Source of the DNA: Manihot esculenta
Taxonomy: Eukaryota > Streptophyta > Magnoliopsida > Malpighiales > Euphorbiaceae
Reading direction: 5' to 3'
DNA length: 64,000 bases
NCBI RefSeq assembly: GCF_001659605.2
Contig: NC_035162.2
Span: 24,718,161-24,782,160, forward strand
Shown here: positions 22,152 to 34,790 of the stretch, in pieces
Layout: each line of letters begins with the position of its first letter
Position numbering within the stretch: the first letter of the stretch is position 1
Translations under genes and position numbers: made by a program
The notes under the pieces: model-generated
Told to the model about the DNA's origin: nothing
Databases searched by the model: none
What the model saw: only the letters and a program-made list of their open reading frames with translations

Positions 22152-24566
22152 TCAACTAACCACCGTGCTAAATGGACAAGGACACGGCGGAGGAGTAACT
22201 TGAACAATACCTTCAAGCATCAGGACAGCCATTTTCATGGTTGGTCTTAAAGCAGGATCTTCCTGAATGCACCAAATCGCAACCATCACAAACCTCTCAA
22301 GCTTCTTCATATCAGTCATGGCTTCCTCATCATCTTCAACCAAATCAGTTATTGTTCCTTCTTGGTAGCAATCATAAGCCCAGTCCATTAGAAGTTCTCT
22401 CTCTACACTAACTTCTGTATCCACACACTTCCGACCGCAAATTATCTCCAACAATAAGACTCCAAAGCTGTACACATCGGCCTTTACTGTGACAGCCATG
22501 TTCCTGAACCATTCTGGTGCAACATATCCTTTGGTTCCTCTGATAGCAGTAAACGTTTGGCTCTGTTCCAACAACAAAAGCTTTGCCAATCCAAAATCCG
22601 AAATCTTGGCATTGTAATAGTCATCTAGCAAAATATTTTGAGGCTTGATATCGCAATGGATAATTTGAGTGCTACACTCTTCATGTAGATATACAAGTCC
22701 TCTAGCAATTCCACATGCTATATGGGTTCTCTGATTCCAATTGAGTTTTGCCTTTGTAAAAAGGAAGTTTGCCAGCGTTCCATTGATCATGAACTCGTAC
22801 ACTAATAACCGATGTTGTCCCTCATCACAAAATCCTACAAGCTGGACTAGATTCTTGTGGTGTGTTTGGCCAATCACTTTAACTTCAGTCTTGAATTCTT
22901 TCTCACCTTCTTCAACTATTTTGTCCAATTTCTTGATAGCAACTGGAACTTTAGTACCCATTTCTACTATCCCTTTATAAACAACGCCAAAAGCTCCCCT
23001 TCCTACAACTTCTTTGAAGCCATTTGTTGCCATAAAGAGCTCCTTGTAGGTAAAGCACCTCAAATTGGATTCTGCAGCTGTTTCTGCAACTTGAGGGATC
23101 CTTTTGGATTTTTTGAGGTGGACGAGGAACAAATGATAAAAGCTCAATACAATGTTGATGAGCACAGAGCTTCCTAAGAGCACAGAAAACATAAGGACCA
23201 AACTATCCTTGTTCTTCTTTTCATTGGGTGATAGAGAAGGACCTCCTCTTATTGTATAATTACCCTTTCTTATTTTTATAAATGCCTTTCCATTAACATC
23301 TCCATCTCGCCTACCATTTGAAAGCGGCAGCTTCTTCTTCCAGCAGTTTCCTTCTCTAAACACAATTACGTTGCAGAAGCAATCTTCACTACAAGCTTTC
23401 CGACACTCTTCCACATTATAAGGCGTATACCTCTCATAGTCAGAAGTTGGCCAATCAGTGTTTTCTAGCTCCAAGTAATCAAAATCTTCCGGGAAATTAG
23501 ACACATCTTCTTCACAAAATTGAGAATAAAAATCGGGTCTGCAGCCTCCATGAGCATCATTTGGATCAATTAAGGAAAATCTTTCTGGGCAGCTACAAAT
23601 TGGCCTCTGATCAGTGCCCAGTTGGCAGACACCATTAAAGCCACAAGGCCCAGTTCCTTCTTTTCCGTTAATGCCAGTACAGATATTATCTGGCATCGCA
23701 CGAATAACAGACCAATCTCCTCCATTGCCAGTGGAATCCTTGGGGTGCGAATACTGTACGAAGACCCCATCAAAATTGAGAGTTACTCTGTGATAATTTT
23801 CTGCAGCTGAGACAACTCTTCCTTGAGTGAGGAGCACTCGTTTACCGCTTGCTCGCAATACATACAAGTAACCTGAATCATTGAATTCCACTCGCAACCC
23901 AGCGTTTGATATGTTAGAATCTACAGTATTGCTCCAGAAATAGGCTTCATATGTATAACCAGTGGGCAAATTGTTGGTATTAAGCACAGCATTCCCATCT
24001 GGAATCAAACGAAACTGAAACCTTCCCCGGGAGAAGTTGGTCTCTGTCAGTCTAGAAGACAGTATTTGGCCACCCCTCTCCAGTGTCTGTCCAGGCAACA
24101 ATGTATCAGTTGGATAATCAAAGCTCTCCCATAAAATTTCAGAACCTGAATTTGATAATATGAAGTTTCCTGTATCATTCATGAAACCATTAGCAGCTTC
24201 TCCCAAATTGATACCAGATTTCCAGATCTCTGCGCCTTGAGGGCTAGTAAGAACAAGCCCTCGATCAGCAGTGAGCTCTAGCTTGGATCTTGGTGGTGCA
24301 ACTGCAGGTTCATATTCAGTAGTTGCATACCAGACTATGGTTTTGGTGGGAATTTTGTTATACCATATAGCAGGCAAGTAAAGATCTTTTTTCTCAAGCT
24401 GGTGAAACCCAAAAGCAAAATCACCTGAAGGTGAAATCCATGGTTGTGCTCCATTATCACCTGCAGTGAGTGATCTTCCCACCACTACATTATCTGTACT
24501 TTGAGCGAGCAATGAATATGGAAGCAAAAACAAAGAGAAGAGAAGACAAGCAAGAGAAGAAGCCAT
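22152..24566 (-). CDS. G-type lectin S-receptor-like Ser/Thr protein kinase (LECRK/RLK1-like)
   Basis: Intact intronless 804-aa receptor kinase. Residues 1-21 form a signal peptide; about 24-160 is a bulb-type (mannose-binding-like) lectin domain including the WESFDYPTDTLLPGQ block; Cys-rich EGF-like text (CGFNGVCQLGTDQ) lies at about 308-326 and a PAN-like Cys cluster at about 388-415. One membrane span is at about 455-481. The kinase (about 518-790) has the Gly loop GRGAFG (522-527), Lys545 in VAIK, HCDIKPQN (637-644), DFG (657-659) and APEW (683-686). Cys in place of Arg in HRD makes it a non-RD kinase, as usual in this subgroup. It would sit in the plasma membrane and signal to the cytoplasm; the ligand is unknown. 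The closest named group is rice LECRK / RLK1-like proteins, many linked to defence. A TATATAAAC box on the minus strand at about 24755 is a candidate promoter. Confidence 0.95.
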   Translation of the reverse strand: MASSLACLLFSLFLLPYSLLAQSTDNVVVGRSLTAGDNGAQPWISPSGDFAFGFHQLEKKDLYLPAIWYNKIPTKTIVWYATTEYEPAVAPPRSKLELTADRGLVLTSPQGAEIWKSGINLGEAANGFMNDTGNFILSNSGSEILWESFDYPTDTLLPGQTLERGGQILSSRLTETNFSRGRFQFRLIPDGNAVLNTNNLPTGYTYEAYFWSNTVDSNISNAGLRVEFNDSGYLYVLRASGKRVLLTQGRVVSAAENYHRVTLNFDGVFVQYSHPKDSTGNGGDWSVIRAMPDNICTGINGKEGTGPCGFNGVCQLGTDQRPICSCPERFSLIDPNDAHGGCRPDFYSQFCEEDVSNFPEDFDYLELENTDWPTSDYERYTPYNVEECRKACSEDCFCNVIVFREGNCWKKKLPLSNGRRDGDVNGKAFIKIRKGNYTIRGGPSLSPNEKKNKDSLVLMFSVLLGSSVLINIVLSFYHLFLVHLKKSKRIPQVAETAAESNLRCFTYKELFMATNGFKEVVGRGAFGVVYKGIVEMGTKVPVAIKKLDKIVEEGEKEFKTEVKVIGQTHHKNLVQLVGFCDEGQHRLLVYEFMINGTLANFLFTKAKLNWNQRTHIACGIARGLVYLHEECSTQIIHCDIKPQNILLDDYYNAKISDFGLAKLLLLEQSQTFTAIRGTKGYVAPEWFRNMAVTVKADVYSFGVLLLEIICGRKCVDTEVSVERELLMDWAYDCYQEGTITDLVEDDEEAMTDMKKLERFVMVAIWCIQEDPALRPTMKMAVLMLEGIVQVTPPPCPCPFSTVVS

Positions 24567-25987
24567 AGCTGAAGCGGAGTTTGGATTCGTAAAACGGATG
24601 GACTCAATGTTGAGCAGCAGAGGTAGGACTTGTCAATTCTTTATTGATATTTATTAAAGAAGCTGTATAAAAATAAATAAATAAAAAAGAAATGAAATAG
24701 TAAAATAATTAATAAAGTACAAAAGACAGAGTCAAAAACGTCATAAGTTTCTCGTTTATATACGTTAAAAATGCTAGACTTGGAACAAAATTATTACTTT
24801 GACATTTTCAATTCTATATTTTTCAAGTCAAATATATACAAATCGTTTTTATTAAAAAATTTATTGCAAAGCATCAATATAATATTTCAATTTTTTTTCT
24901 TATTTTTTAAGGAAAATATATAAATGTTAAATTTGAAATAAAGTTAAAACTAAATTATTGAAAAATTAAATTAAATTATTTTATTACATGAGACTTTATT
25001 TGGGATGAAAATTTTAAAATTTTTGGATTTGTTATCTTTTTAATAAAAAAAAATCCTGAAAATTTATGAAAAATTAAATAAATATTTGCCACTCCGTGGT
25101 GATAGTACAACGAAAAGTCTTGAGGATTAAGACATTTTCGAGGAAAATGACCTCTGAAGAAATATGTTTCCTACATGCCCCGTGAAATTTGGCCATCTGT
25201 CTGTTTGACGTCGTTAATTATTACTTTTACACAGGTTAATATCTGTGAATGACTTGGTGATTATTTGCTGAGTAAAGAAATATAAATAATCATACTTGTT
25301 GATTTTCTAGTGATATGATGAAAATTTCTATCACTGCTCTTTTAGAGCAAATAGAGCGTTAAATAATTATAGATCCTAATACTAACAATTTACAGATCCA
25401 TAATAAATAATAAATGCCCAGAAAACAATTTCCCTTCTCTCAACCACCATCGCCTTCTTCATTGCCTTCACAGCCCATTACTAGCCTTCCTCGGCATCAA
25501 TTCAGAAAACCAGACGATTGTTGAGTTCATTTTCCATTTGCCAAATATGAGATTTTCTTTTTCTATAATGAAGTCTGATACAAATCTAAGCTAATAATAG
25601 AAATAGCGCGCAAGATAATTGAAGGAAAAGTAAAATTTTGTGGTCAAGACTTCTCGGAGAAATATATCACCAAACGAAATTGAAAGCTTCCACAGAGCTA
25701 GGCCTTCAAAATTGAAGGGTCAAATTAAAATTTCGTTTATATCAATACATAATGTTAGATTTTGGAATTTATTAATTCATTAAGTCAACTAAAACCAAAA
25801 CTGCTTTTAATTTTTTAATTTGTATTATTAATATGTAAAATCAACTTTTATTTATAAAATAAAAAATATTTTTAAAGTACATTAATTACAGAATAAAAAT
25901 AATTTAAAATTAAAATCTCGAAAGTAATTATAATTTATTAAATATTTATTTGAAAATCAATATTTTATATTAATAACTATGGGACTT
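24567..25987. other. Intergenic stretch upstream of the receptor kinase
   Basis: AT-rich. It holds the receptor kinase 5' region near 24567-24770 and otherwise no coding or repeat structure that I could resolve. Confidence 0.5.
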
Positions 25988-27310
25988 TGTTAATTATTAG
26001 AGAAAGCATGGAAAAGAATGGAAAAATTATATATTGAGCTTTTTAGGTGAAAGAGTTAATATACACAAAATTCTAACTAACTTTACCAATCAAATGTTGC
26101 CAACTCATCTACTGTTTACAATTTTCTTTTCCTGCCAGTTATCTGTATAACTTATTCTCACGTGTTACAGCTCCGCAAGATGGAGATGGGTCAATATTGA
26201 CAAATCCCATCTTAGACAAAAATTGGAAGAATGAGGGAGAGGATAGAGGCTTGGTAAAAAGATCTACCAACTAATGTTTGGCAGGTAGAGGTACAGGAGT
26301 GATAAGGATGAAACTTACTTGAACTTGTTATCCAACCACATGACAGTCGATTTCGATATGCTAAGATTGAATTTTTGAATATATGTATTGTTGCCATCAC
26401 GATGAAGAGGGATAGGGAGAGGAAGAGGGACATGCAAATCTTTGAGTAAGTAAGAGATCCATTGTAGCTCACAAACCATCGAAGCCATGCTCCTGTACTT
26501 TGCTTCAGCTGAAGACCTGCTTATGGTGGTTTATTTTTTTTATTTTCAAGAGATGAGAGTTGAACCAAGAAAAACACAGTACCCAATAAGAGATTTGCGA
26601 GTCATAAGGCAATTTGCCCAATCTGCATCTGAGTATGCTCGTACAATGCAACTGTTTTGGCCATAAAAAAAGTCCTTTGGCTGGAACTCCTTTAAGGTAT
26701 TTAAGCAAGTGAATAGCAGTCATTCAGTGTGGCATGCAAGGCTGTTAGAGAAATTGACTCAATACTTGAATAGCCTGCTTGATATATGGTCTTATTAAAT
26801 TACGGTAGAGTAACCTACCTACGAGCCCCCTCTATCTTTCTGGTTTAGGGAGTACAAGACCCGTGTATGCATCCAGCTTGAGGTTTTTGATCATTAGATA
26901 TTCATTAGGTTTAGTTTCCAATAGGCCTACATCTTTGAGGATATCCAGAGTGTATTTTCTCTAGTTAAGGAAAAAATCCTTTTCAGATCTAGCCAATTTG
27001 ACTCCAAGGAAGTATCTGGCATGCCCCATAACTTTAATGGTGAATGCAGCATGAATAAAATTTTTCACCTCAGTTATGATATCAACATCAGAAGCAAAAA
27101 TTAACAGGTCATCTACATAAACAAAAAACATGATTATTTAGGAGTTTATAGTATTTTATGGAAACTCAGATGAAGTTTCAATTTCAGAGTTACACAAGTG
27201 ATGATAGCTTTGATATTATGTTAACTATTAGAGAAAGCATATGAAAGAGAAAGCATGCGAAAGAAAGGAGAAAAGAATTGAAAAATTATATATTGAGCTT
27301 AGCCAAATAT
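25988..27310 (-). mobile_element. Internally deleted Ty1/Copia element
   Basis: Both ends share TGTTAAYTATTAGAGAAAGC: the left LTR runs from 25988 to about 26169 (182 bp, ending GTTACA), and the right LTR starts at 27219 and is recognisable for only about 90 bases. A decayed iMet primer binding site (GCTTTGATATTA on plus) abuts the right LTR, so it is minus-oriented. The interior is only about 1 kb against 4-5 kb for intact Copia elements, keeping just the 3' part of pol. Confidence 0.75.
26170..27140 (-). pseudogene. Copia pol remnant (end of RT and RNase H)
   Basis: Reading leftwards from 27140: the RT catalytic YVDDLLIFAS text, then the MGHARYFLG block, then AIHLLKYLKGVPAKGLF and the RNase H region near 26505-26720 with the Asp-Trp active-site text decayed. 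Multiple stops and frameshifts are present. gag, protease and integrase are missing. Confidence 0.75.
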
Positions 27311-28032
27311 AGGAAAACGGTGGTTTTCTCATAAGTTAAGTGGAATGAGTCATTTGAGTTAACACTTAACTCCTATCAACATCAGAAAAATAATTTCTCT
27401 CAGCCAAGGAAGAATAAGATGGAGAGGAAGAAAATAGAGAAGAGATGGAGCTCTCAATTTTTCTAAAAGGGAGGAAGTGGTCTTCCACACTAAATACCTA
27501 AGCCTCAACCCCATAACTCTAAGTAAACCCCAAATTCTCCCTCAACCATGTGTCAATCTTTTTTTGCTAGAGTGAATATCACATTTATTGTATACATGTA
27601 TTAATTTTTCATTTAATGAATTAAATTGAATTCTTTTTACTTAATTTATCAATTAATTATTTAATTATAATTAATTACACTTTCATTAATTTAATTAATT
27701 AATCCAATTTATTAATCACTATTAATGAATTTTCAAACTTAACTAAACACTACATCAGTGTTAATAGAATTATACTAATAGAATATAAATTATTAAAATA
27801 ATTATATATAAATTTATATATGTATATAAGTATTTATAGTTGTTATCAGTAGCGATAATATTTTAATCGCTAGTCAATTATTAAAAATTTATAAGATTTT
27901 AATCATTAGTGAATTATTAAAAATTTATAAGAGTATAATTCAACTAATTTAATTATACTTTATTTTATTTAAATAAATTATATGATACACTATTCTTAAA
28001 ATTATATTAATAGAATATAAATTACTAAAATC

Positions 28033-28091
<59 letters not shown>

Positions 28092-29070
28092 TAATTGTTA
28101 TTATTATTCATATATATATATATATATTAATTATATTATATAATAATAAAATATTATTAGATAAAATTATAAATAAATTAAACTAAAATATTTATAACTA
28201 TTTAAATAAATATTATTAAGCTAAACTAAATATTACATAGTTTTATTTTAAATTACGTAATTTTGTTATAAATAAATTATAAAAAAAAAACTAAATACAT
28301 TTGTAATATATCAGAAAAATGATAAAACTCGTTTTTGAGATTTATATTTTTGGAAATATTGCAACAAAATTTTTGAAAGTGAGGAAATTTTTTTTTTTCT
28401 TCTTCTTCTTTTAAGTGTCTGAAAATTGTAGTAGAAAGACTATTATGTTTTGTTATTTAGTGTCTTCATAGATTTTAGATAAAAATATTATATAATACAG
28501 TAGATATTTGATATTATTTTAAAATTGGAATGTGAATCTTGTTAATTTAATATAAATAATATTAGTATAATGTTAAAAGTATTTAATTATTTTGTTTGAA
28601 TTTAAATTTTATTATAAAAATTAAAAATTATGCTGAAATTAAAATAAAAAAATAACCGATATAAAAACTGAATCGGAACAATTAATGCATGAAATCATAC
28701 TGAAATCATATCAAAATTTGGTTTTGGTTTCAAAAAATTCAAGGAATCGATTTTTAGTTCCGATTCTGATTCCTACAAAAAATCAGTATTAGAGCCGAAA
28801 CCGCACACCTCCATTACATGTTTAAATCATGAATTATATAGATAACTTTATGTATATCTTGTATATGAAGAAATAATACTCCACAACATGTTGAGACTTC
28901 GTAAATAAGAGGAAATAGAATACAATAATACCAAATCGACCTTTTGTAATTTGTTTTTTTCTTTATTTTTTTATTTGACATGATTTATTTTATAAGGAAG
29001 ATTTCAAATGAATTCTTACAAAATTAATCAAGATACCAATTCATTTGAAAAAAAAAGAGAAAGGAAAGAA
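27311..29070. other. AT-rich intergenic stretch with TA microsatellite
   Basis: Non-coding by inspection. Holds TAGCGATAA / TCGCTAG words at about 27848-27880 resembling those at 62815-63090, and a long TA microsatellite. Confidence 0.5.
28038..28087. repeat. (AT)n microsatellite
   Basis: About 25 TA dinucleotides in a row, followed by a second short run at about 28112-28127. Confidence 0.9.
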
Positions 29071-29700
29071 GGAAAAATGAATATAATATACCGTTAAAGG
29101 AGGTATATGTAATAATTATGTGGGCTCAATTTCTTGTCTTTGAAAAGTAGAAAATGTCCAATTTTCAAGTAAACTCTGGCGAAATTTTAGTAGAGGTTTT
29201 TCCAACATAATCCATTCATTGATGGGAAAAGAGGCTCCTAAACACAATACAAGAAGGATCCAAATGAAATAAAGAGTCTTATAATGTCTTTAGCCCAAAT
29301 CAAAATCAAAGACCCAAGGCCTAAAAAGAAACCATAGGTATTAATTTGGATCCGACCCAAGAGAAGGATCTGCCATCCAAAGGAAAATGCCATCATCTGT
29401 GCAGCTAGGGAGGAAGTCTTAGAGTTGTATTCCATGGAAGACAAGGCTAAGGATGGTAACCAGAGTACACGCATACTGCACATCCATCACTCAAATTGAC
29501 AACCTAGGAACCTAAAGAGAATAGAAGACGACTTGGAAGCATTCAAATCTAGTTCACATCACTATAAAAAGTGAGACGCATGGCCCAGCTTTGGATGTTC
29601 ATGTATCCTTAAAGGACTAGAGCAACCCAAAGACATGGGCATAATTAGTGTCCCTAAGATAATTACCCTTTTTCTAGAAGACACCTATCAATAAACATTT
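29071..29700. other. Unclassified moderately GC-rich island
   Basis: Stands out from AT-rich surroundings. A CACTATAAAAAG box near 29568 followed by a less AT-rich stretch resembles an LTR promoter region, but I found no paired repeat, PBS or TSD. It may be an old LTR fragment. Confidence 0.3.
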
Positions 29701-30420
29701 AACGAACATGGCAAGTTTAGATAAATTTTGAATTTAAAAAACTTTAGAGGATTAAATATTAAAAAATTGATGATATATAAAAAGATATAACGATTTAATT
29801 TATTATTATAAAAATTAATATATAATATCAATATAAATAATTATTACTTCTGATATATAAAAAGATATAAGGATAATAAAAATTAATATTTAATTATTAT
29901 CTATTATTATTTATAGTGACACTAATTTTAATTTTATATTGCAGTATTATAAATAATTGATATTAGTGATACATAAAAGAATACAGTGCCAATAGGAATT
30001 GTGGGCATTTAATAAATTCTTTGTAGAAGCAATATTTGTTTTACTAGACATTAATTTTACTTCCGCAATAAATTCAAATTTATTCCTCAATTATATATCA
30101 ATATTAATTATTTCAAATTTCTTCTCTTATCTAGAATCAGTTTGGAGGATTATTATTGTAATTTAAAGTTTTAAAAAGGTTAGATTTAAGAAACATTAAG
30201 AGACTTTGAAGTTTGTCCCCCTATCCTTTACATTTTGAATAAGTTCTCATATTTTGTTTCTACCATAGATAATTCATTTTTTTAAAGGAAATTTTATATA
30301 TCATGTGGAATCAATGTATACAAAATTTTAAAAAAATACCAATTATATTGATATATTGAATTATATACCATTATAAAATTGAATTTCAAAATTATATAAA
30401 ATTATAATTAATTTTAAAAA
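29701..30420. other. AT-rich intergenic stretch
   Basis: No gene or repeat boundary seen. It directly abuts the outer edge of the LTR at 30421. Confidence 0.5.
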
Positions 30421-30832
30421 TGAAACAGAACAATTACTGAAATAGAACGATTTATTCTTTGTTAAGAAGTTTAATCAATATTATTTGATTAAGACGAAAT
30501 TCAGAAATATTAAAAACTAAAATTTTATTAAAAAATTCTCGAAAACTCAAAAGTTCTCAAATAGCTAAAAAAATATTATTTATAATACAAAAATCCTTAT
30601 GCAGATATTTACGAAAAAACTCTAAAAATAATTAAAATGTAAAATTGACCCCTAAATGATAGAATTTGGATATCGAACTTTGTGGCAGACCTGCGGCCCT
30701 TGTCATATTTTTTAAAGTCATTCATCTCGAAATTTTTTGAAAAGTTATTGCGGTCCTCCAATGGACGTCGTAAGCAGAAATTAAACTCGGTCCAAATCTT
30801 CTATAAAATTCAAGACAAATTACTTCGCATCA
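30421..30832 (-). repeat. LTR 1 of the fourth Gypsy element
   Basis: 412 bp, TGAAACAGAAC to CGCATCA on the plus strand; aligns end to end with 34375-34790 with many substitutions. Confidence 0.85.
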
Positions 30833-33312
30833 CAAGTTCTCTCAAGGGTATTCTGGAATAGGTAATGGAGTGTATAAGCCCATATTCTACGGCTGATCCT
30901 TTTGAATTTGACAAACTGGACACTTCTGTACCATCCAACATATATTTTTTTTCAATTGTAGTCAATAAAAACGCTCCTCTAAACTAGCAATAGTCTTATC
31001 ACGCCCCATATGACTACTCAAACCTCCACTGTGGACCTCTCGAATCGATTTTTTTTTACATAGAAAAGGATGAGAAATGCATAATCTGTACTCTTTAAAA
31101 AGAAATCTATTATGTATCAAAAATCCATCAGCAGATTGACGAGCTTGGACCTTTACTCATATATCAATAAAATCATCATCTGCAGTATATAAATTCTTCA
31201 GAAATTCAAAACCCATGACCTCCTAACTAATTGTAATCAACAAAGCCGTGCTCCTACTCAAAGCGTCTGCTACCTTGTTACTATGGTTAGTCTTATATTT
31301 TATGACATAATAAAAAACTCCAAAATAAGTTGCTCATCGAACATGCATCTTACTCACATGTTTTTTAGTTTTAAAATGAATCAAAGATTGATGATCTGTG
31401 TGAATAATAAATCGGGTATTGTTCCCACGTCTTAAAGGCGCGGAACACTGCATACAATTCCTACTCATAAGTAGACCACTTCTTTCTAGCATCATTCAAT
31501 TTCTCACTAAAGAAGGCAATAGGCCTACTAGATTGCGATAACACATCACCAATCCCAACTCCACAAGCATCACATTCAATCTCAAATAGTTTATCAAAAT
31601 CAGGTAGAGCAAGATTAGGGGCAGAAGTAAGCTTATCTTTAATCTCTTCAAAGCTTTTATTGGCAGTTCCAGTCCAAGTAAATTTCTACACTCTCTCTTT
31701 CTTCAAACAATCTGTGATAGGGGCAATGATACTTCTAAAATTTCTGATAAAACCGTTGATAAAAAGTAGTAAATTTATGAAAGTTGCAAACTTCTGAAAT
31801 ATTTTTAGGAATGGGCTAGTTCCGAGTGGCTTCTACCTTCTTCTCATCAATATATATCTCTTCTACACTAACAATATAACCAAGAAACAGAACACACTTC
31901 AATATATAAATGCATTTTTTAAAATTAATAGTCAGCTCATTTTTTTGTAAGGTGGTCATGACTTGATAGATGTGCTGTAGATGTTCTTTTTCACTGCGAC
32001 TAAAAATTAAAATATCATCAAAAGAAATAACCATAAATTTGCATAAGAAAGGGCACAAAAATTAGTTCATAAGTCGTATGAACGTGCTAGGTGCATTTAT
32101 CAAACAAAACAACATAACTAGCCACTCGTACAAACATTTTTTAGTTTTAAAGGTTGTCTTCCATTTATCTCCTTCCTTAATTCCAACTTGGTGGTAGCCA
32201 CTTTTAAAGTTGATCTTTGAGAAGACTTTAGACCCTAATAACTGATCTAACATGTCATCCAAGCAAGGAATAGAAAATCGATATTGAACTGTAATCTTAT
32301 TGATGACTCTACTATCCACACACATTCTCTAAGTTCCATATTTCTTTGGAACCAATAAGGCAGGGACTCTATAAGGACTAATGCTCTCCCGAATGAATTT
32401 CTTCTTCAATAACTCTTCAAACTGTTCCTGAAGGATCTCACTCTCCTTTGGACTCATTTTATAATGAGGCAGATTCGGTAATTTGTATTCAAGAATGAGA
32501 TCAATTCGATGTTAAATATCTCGCAAAGATGGAAGCTTTGAAGGCTCCTTCACTACCCTAGGAAACTCCTCCAACAGCTCTTTGATAGGTGGTGGTAAAA
32601 ATTGTGCATCCTCTACTTCACCTTTTACTCTCACCAATAAAGGTAGTGTGCCTCTAGATTTTTCAACTACGCTTGATAACCTTTGCACTCCCGTAGAAAT
32701 AACAACAATAATTTTTCCTTCCACTTTAGAATGTTTCGCAGAATTAGAAAGCAAAATAGTAATCTTCTTCCTATTTCATGTAAACATGTATGAATTTTCC
32801 TTCCTCTTATGCAATGCATCAATATCAAACTGCCAAGAACGACCTAATAAAATTCCGCAGCAATCTATATTCTCAACGTCATAATTAACAGATTAAGTGT
32901 AAGATTTACCGATAGAAATAGGCATGCTGGAGATTCTATTGACTTCAATTGTCGAACCTTCCTTAATCCACCCAACTTTGTATGACGAAGGGTGAGGCTG
33001 TGTAGGCAACTGCAGTTTCTCTATCAATTGCTTATTTATCAGATTCTCACAACTGTAACTATCTATAATTAGCTTGCAAATTGCTTCTTCCACTCAATAC
33101 TTCGCCTAGAAAATCTTCTTCCTTTGCTTCTCACCCTCTTGTTTCGTCGAACATAAAATTTTCTTCACCACATAGGTAACCTCCCCATCTTCAGAACCAG
33201 TAATAGACCCATCATCTTCATCCATTTCCTCTTCAGATTCAACCACCTCCTCAACTATATTAACCTGTTGATAATTATTATTAACTCCTCTACATTCTGA
33301 ATAATTATTCAA
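30833..33312 (-). pseudogene. pol of the fourth Gypsy element (protease to integrase zinc finger)
   Basis: Reading leftwards: an acidic linker to about 33106, protease-like text (LIIDSYSCENLI, the usual active-site Gly replaced) at 32893-33093, and RT at 32325-31816 with [11 protein letters not shown] and the catalytic FDDILIFS motif. Degenerate RNase H lies at about 31700-31380, then integrase H-H-C-C text (GRDKTIASLEERFYW, then C-x-V-C-Q) at about 31060-30900. It runs into the LTR at 30833 just before the point where the integrase core should begin. Many stops. Confidence 0.8.
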
Positions 33313-34349
33313 TCGATGTCCAGGTTACCTGTAGCAATAGCATATGTCTCCGATTGGTTTCTGATAATGATTGATTTTGCCTCCTTTGTCTACTGTATTG
33401 ATGACTATCTTTCCTTTACTGTCTCTCCTTTCTTCCATAGTAGGCTGAGAATTGCCAGAATTTGCAACCCTAGAAGGCTGCTTGCTATAATTACCTCTAT
33501 ATTGCTAAGTTTTTGTCAAGCTAAAATTTATGTAATTAAAATTTTGATTAGATTGATATCGAGGCTACCATTCAACACGTTCTTTTGCTCTTTTTGCCAT
33601 CTCAATGGTATCTGCCAAAGTAAAAATCGTAGCTACTCCCATCATACAATGAATTTTGTGATTCAGTCCCCTCTGATAATGAGTAACCTACTGAGTTTCG
33701 TTCTCATATTTATCACATCTCTCCCGCAACCTCAAAAATCCTCTGTATATTCATCCACCTTTTGACTCCCTTGTGTACAGTGATCATGATATCGATTACA
33801 CAAAACGTGGGCGTGATCACTAGACAAAAACCGTTGTTCAATCATTTGCTTCATCAACAACCAATTTCATATAAGTTCAAGCCTCTTTTGATAGTGTTCG
33901 TTTTGAACAGAATCTCATCACGTTGCTGCACCACCCTTTAATTTATAAGCCACAATCAGAACCTTTCATTCCTCTTCCACGTTCATAACTTTGAAAAACT
34001 GGTCAACCTCAGCTAAATAATCAAGGACAGATTCTACATCCAATAAATCATAAAAGTTTTGAAGGTCTACCTTTATCTTGTAACATTCATGATAATCCTT
34101 TCGACCTTTGTAATAATTTTGTTCTTCATCGAGCTAGTTGAGACATCTCCCATAATCTTGTTGGGGATTTGCAACCACAAAATTTGCAACCATAGGATTT
34201 GCGACCACAGGATTTGGAACTGGCTGTGGGCGTTCGACTATGGTGGGTTGGTTGTTACCTCATTGTAGGGTTAGTTGTCCGATCATCTCCCTCAATTCTG
34301 CCAAGGATGCCTCAATTGCAACGAGTCGTACTTCTTGGTTGTCGGCCAT
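33313..34349 (-). pseudogene. gag of the fourth Gypsy element
   Basis: Start ATG at 34347-34349 (MADNQEVRLVAIEASL), with a Pro/Val/Asn repeat region, then a decayed capsid and a CCHC-like zinc knuckle near 33340 with a stop inside. Frameshifts and stops throughout. The start is about 25 bases from the primer binding site. Confidence 0.7.
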
Positions 34350-34374
34350 GGATGAACTTTAATATGATACCAAC

Positions 34375-34790
34375 TGAAACAGGACAATTACTGAAATAGG
34401 ACGATTTATACTCCATCAGGAGTTTTAATCAATATCATTTGATTAAGACGAAATTCAGAAAGGCTAGAAGCTAAAATTTTATTAAAGAATTCTCAAAAAC
34501 TCAAAAGTCCTCAAACAGCCAAGAAAAGTGCTATTTATAATAGCAAAAATCGTAAGTAAAAATTTATGAATAAACTCCAAAAATGATTAAAATGCAAAAT
34601 TGACCCCTAAACGATAAAATTTGGACCTCAAACTTTGCGACAGGCCTACAACCCTTGGTGCATTTTTAAAGTCGTTCGTCTTAAAATTTCCTTTCCGGAA
34701 AACTATTGCGGGCCTCCAATGGATGTCGTAAGCAGAAGTTAAGCCCGATCTAAGTCTTCCATAACATCCAAGGCTAATTGCTCTACATCA
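34375..34790 (-). repeat. LTR 2 (5' LTR) of the fourth Gypsy element
   Basis: 416 bp, TGAAACAGGAC to CTACATCA. A degenerate iMet primer binding site (TGATACCA on plus, about 34365-34372) abuts it, marking it as the 5' LTR. Confidence 0.82.

Larger units (their letters stand above)
30421..34790 (-). mobile_element. Fourth Ty3/Gypsy element, degenerate, pol truncated in integrase
   Basis: Two LTRs in the same orientation (30421-30832 and 34375-34790) flank a minus-strand gag, protease, RT, RNase H and integrase N-terminus. The integrase stops at the LTR edge at 30833, and its core appears on the plus strand directly beyond the other LTR (34791 onward). No ordinary TSD flanks the pair; instead CAAGT (30833-30837) and ACTTG (34791-34795) occur at the two junctions. 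Confidence 0.8.

Noticed and set aside
29238..29483. 81-codon minus-strand frame in the GC-richer island
   Set aside because: No recognised domain; surroundings look like a decayed LTR.
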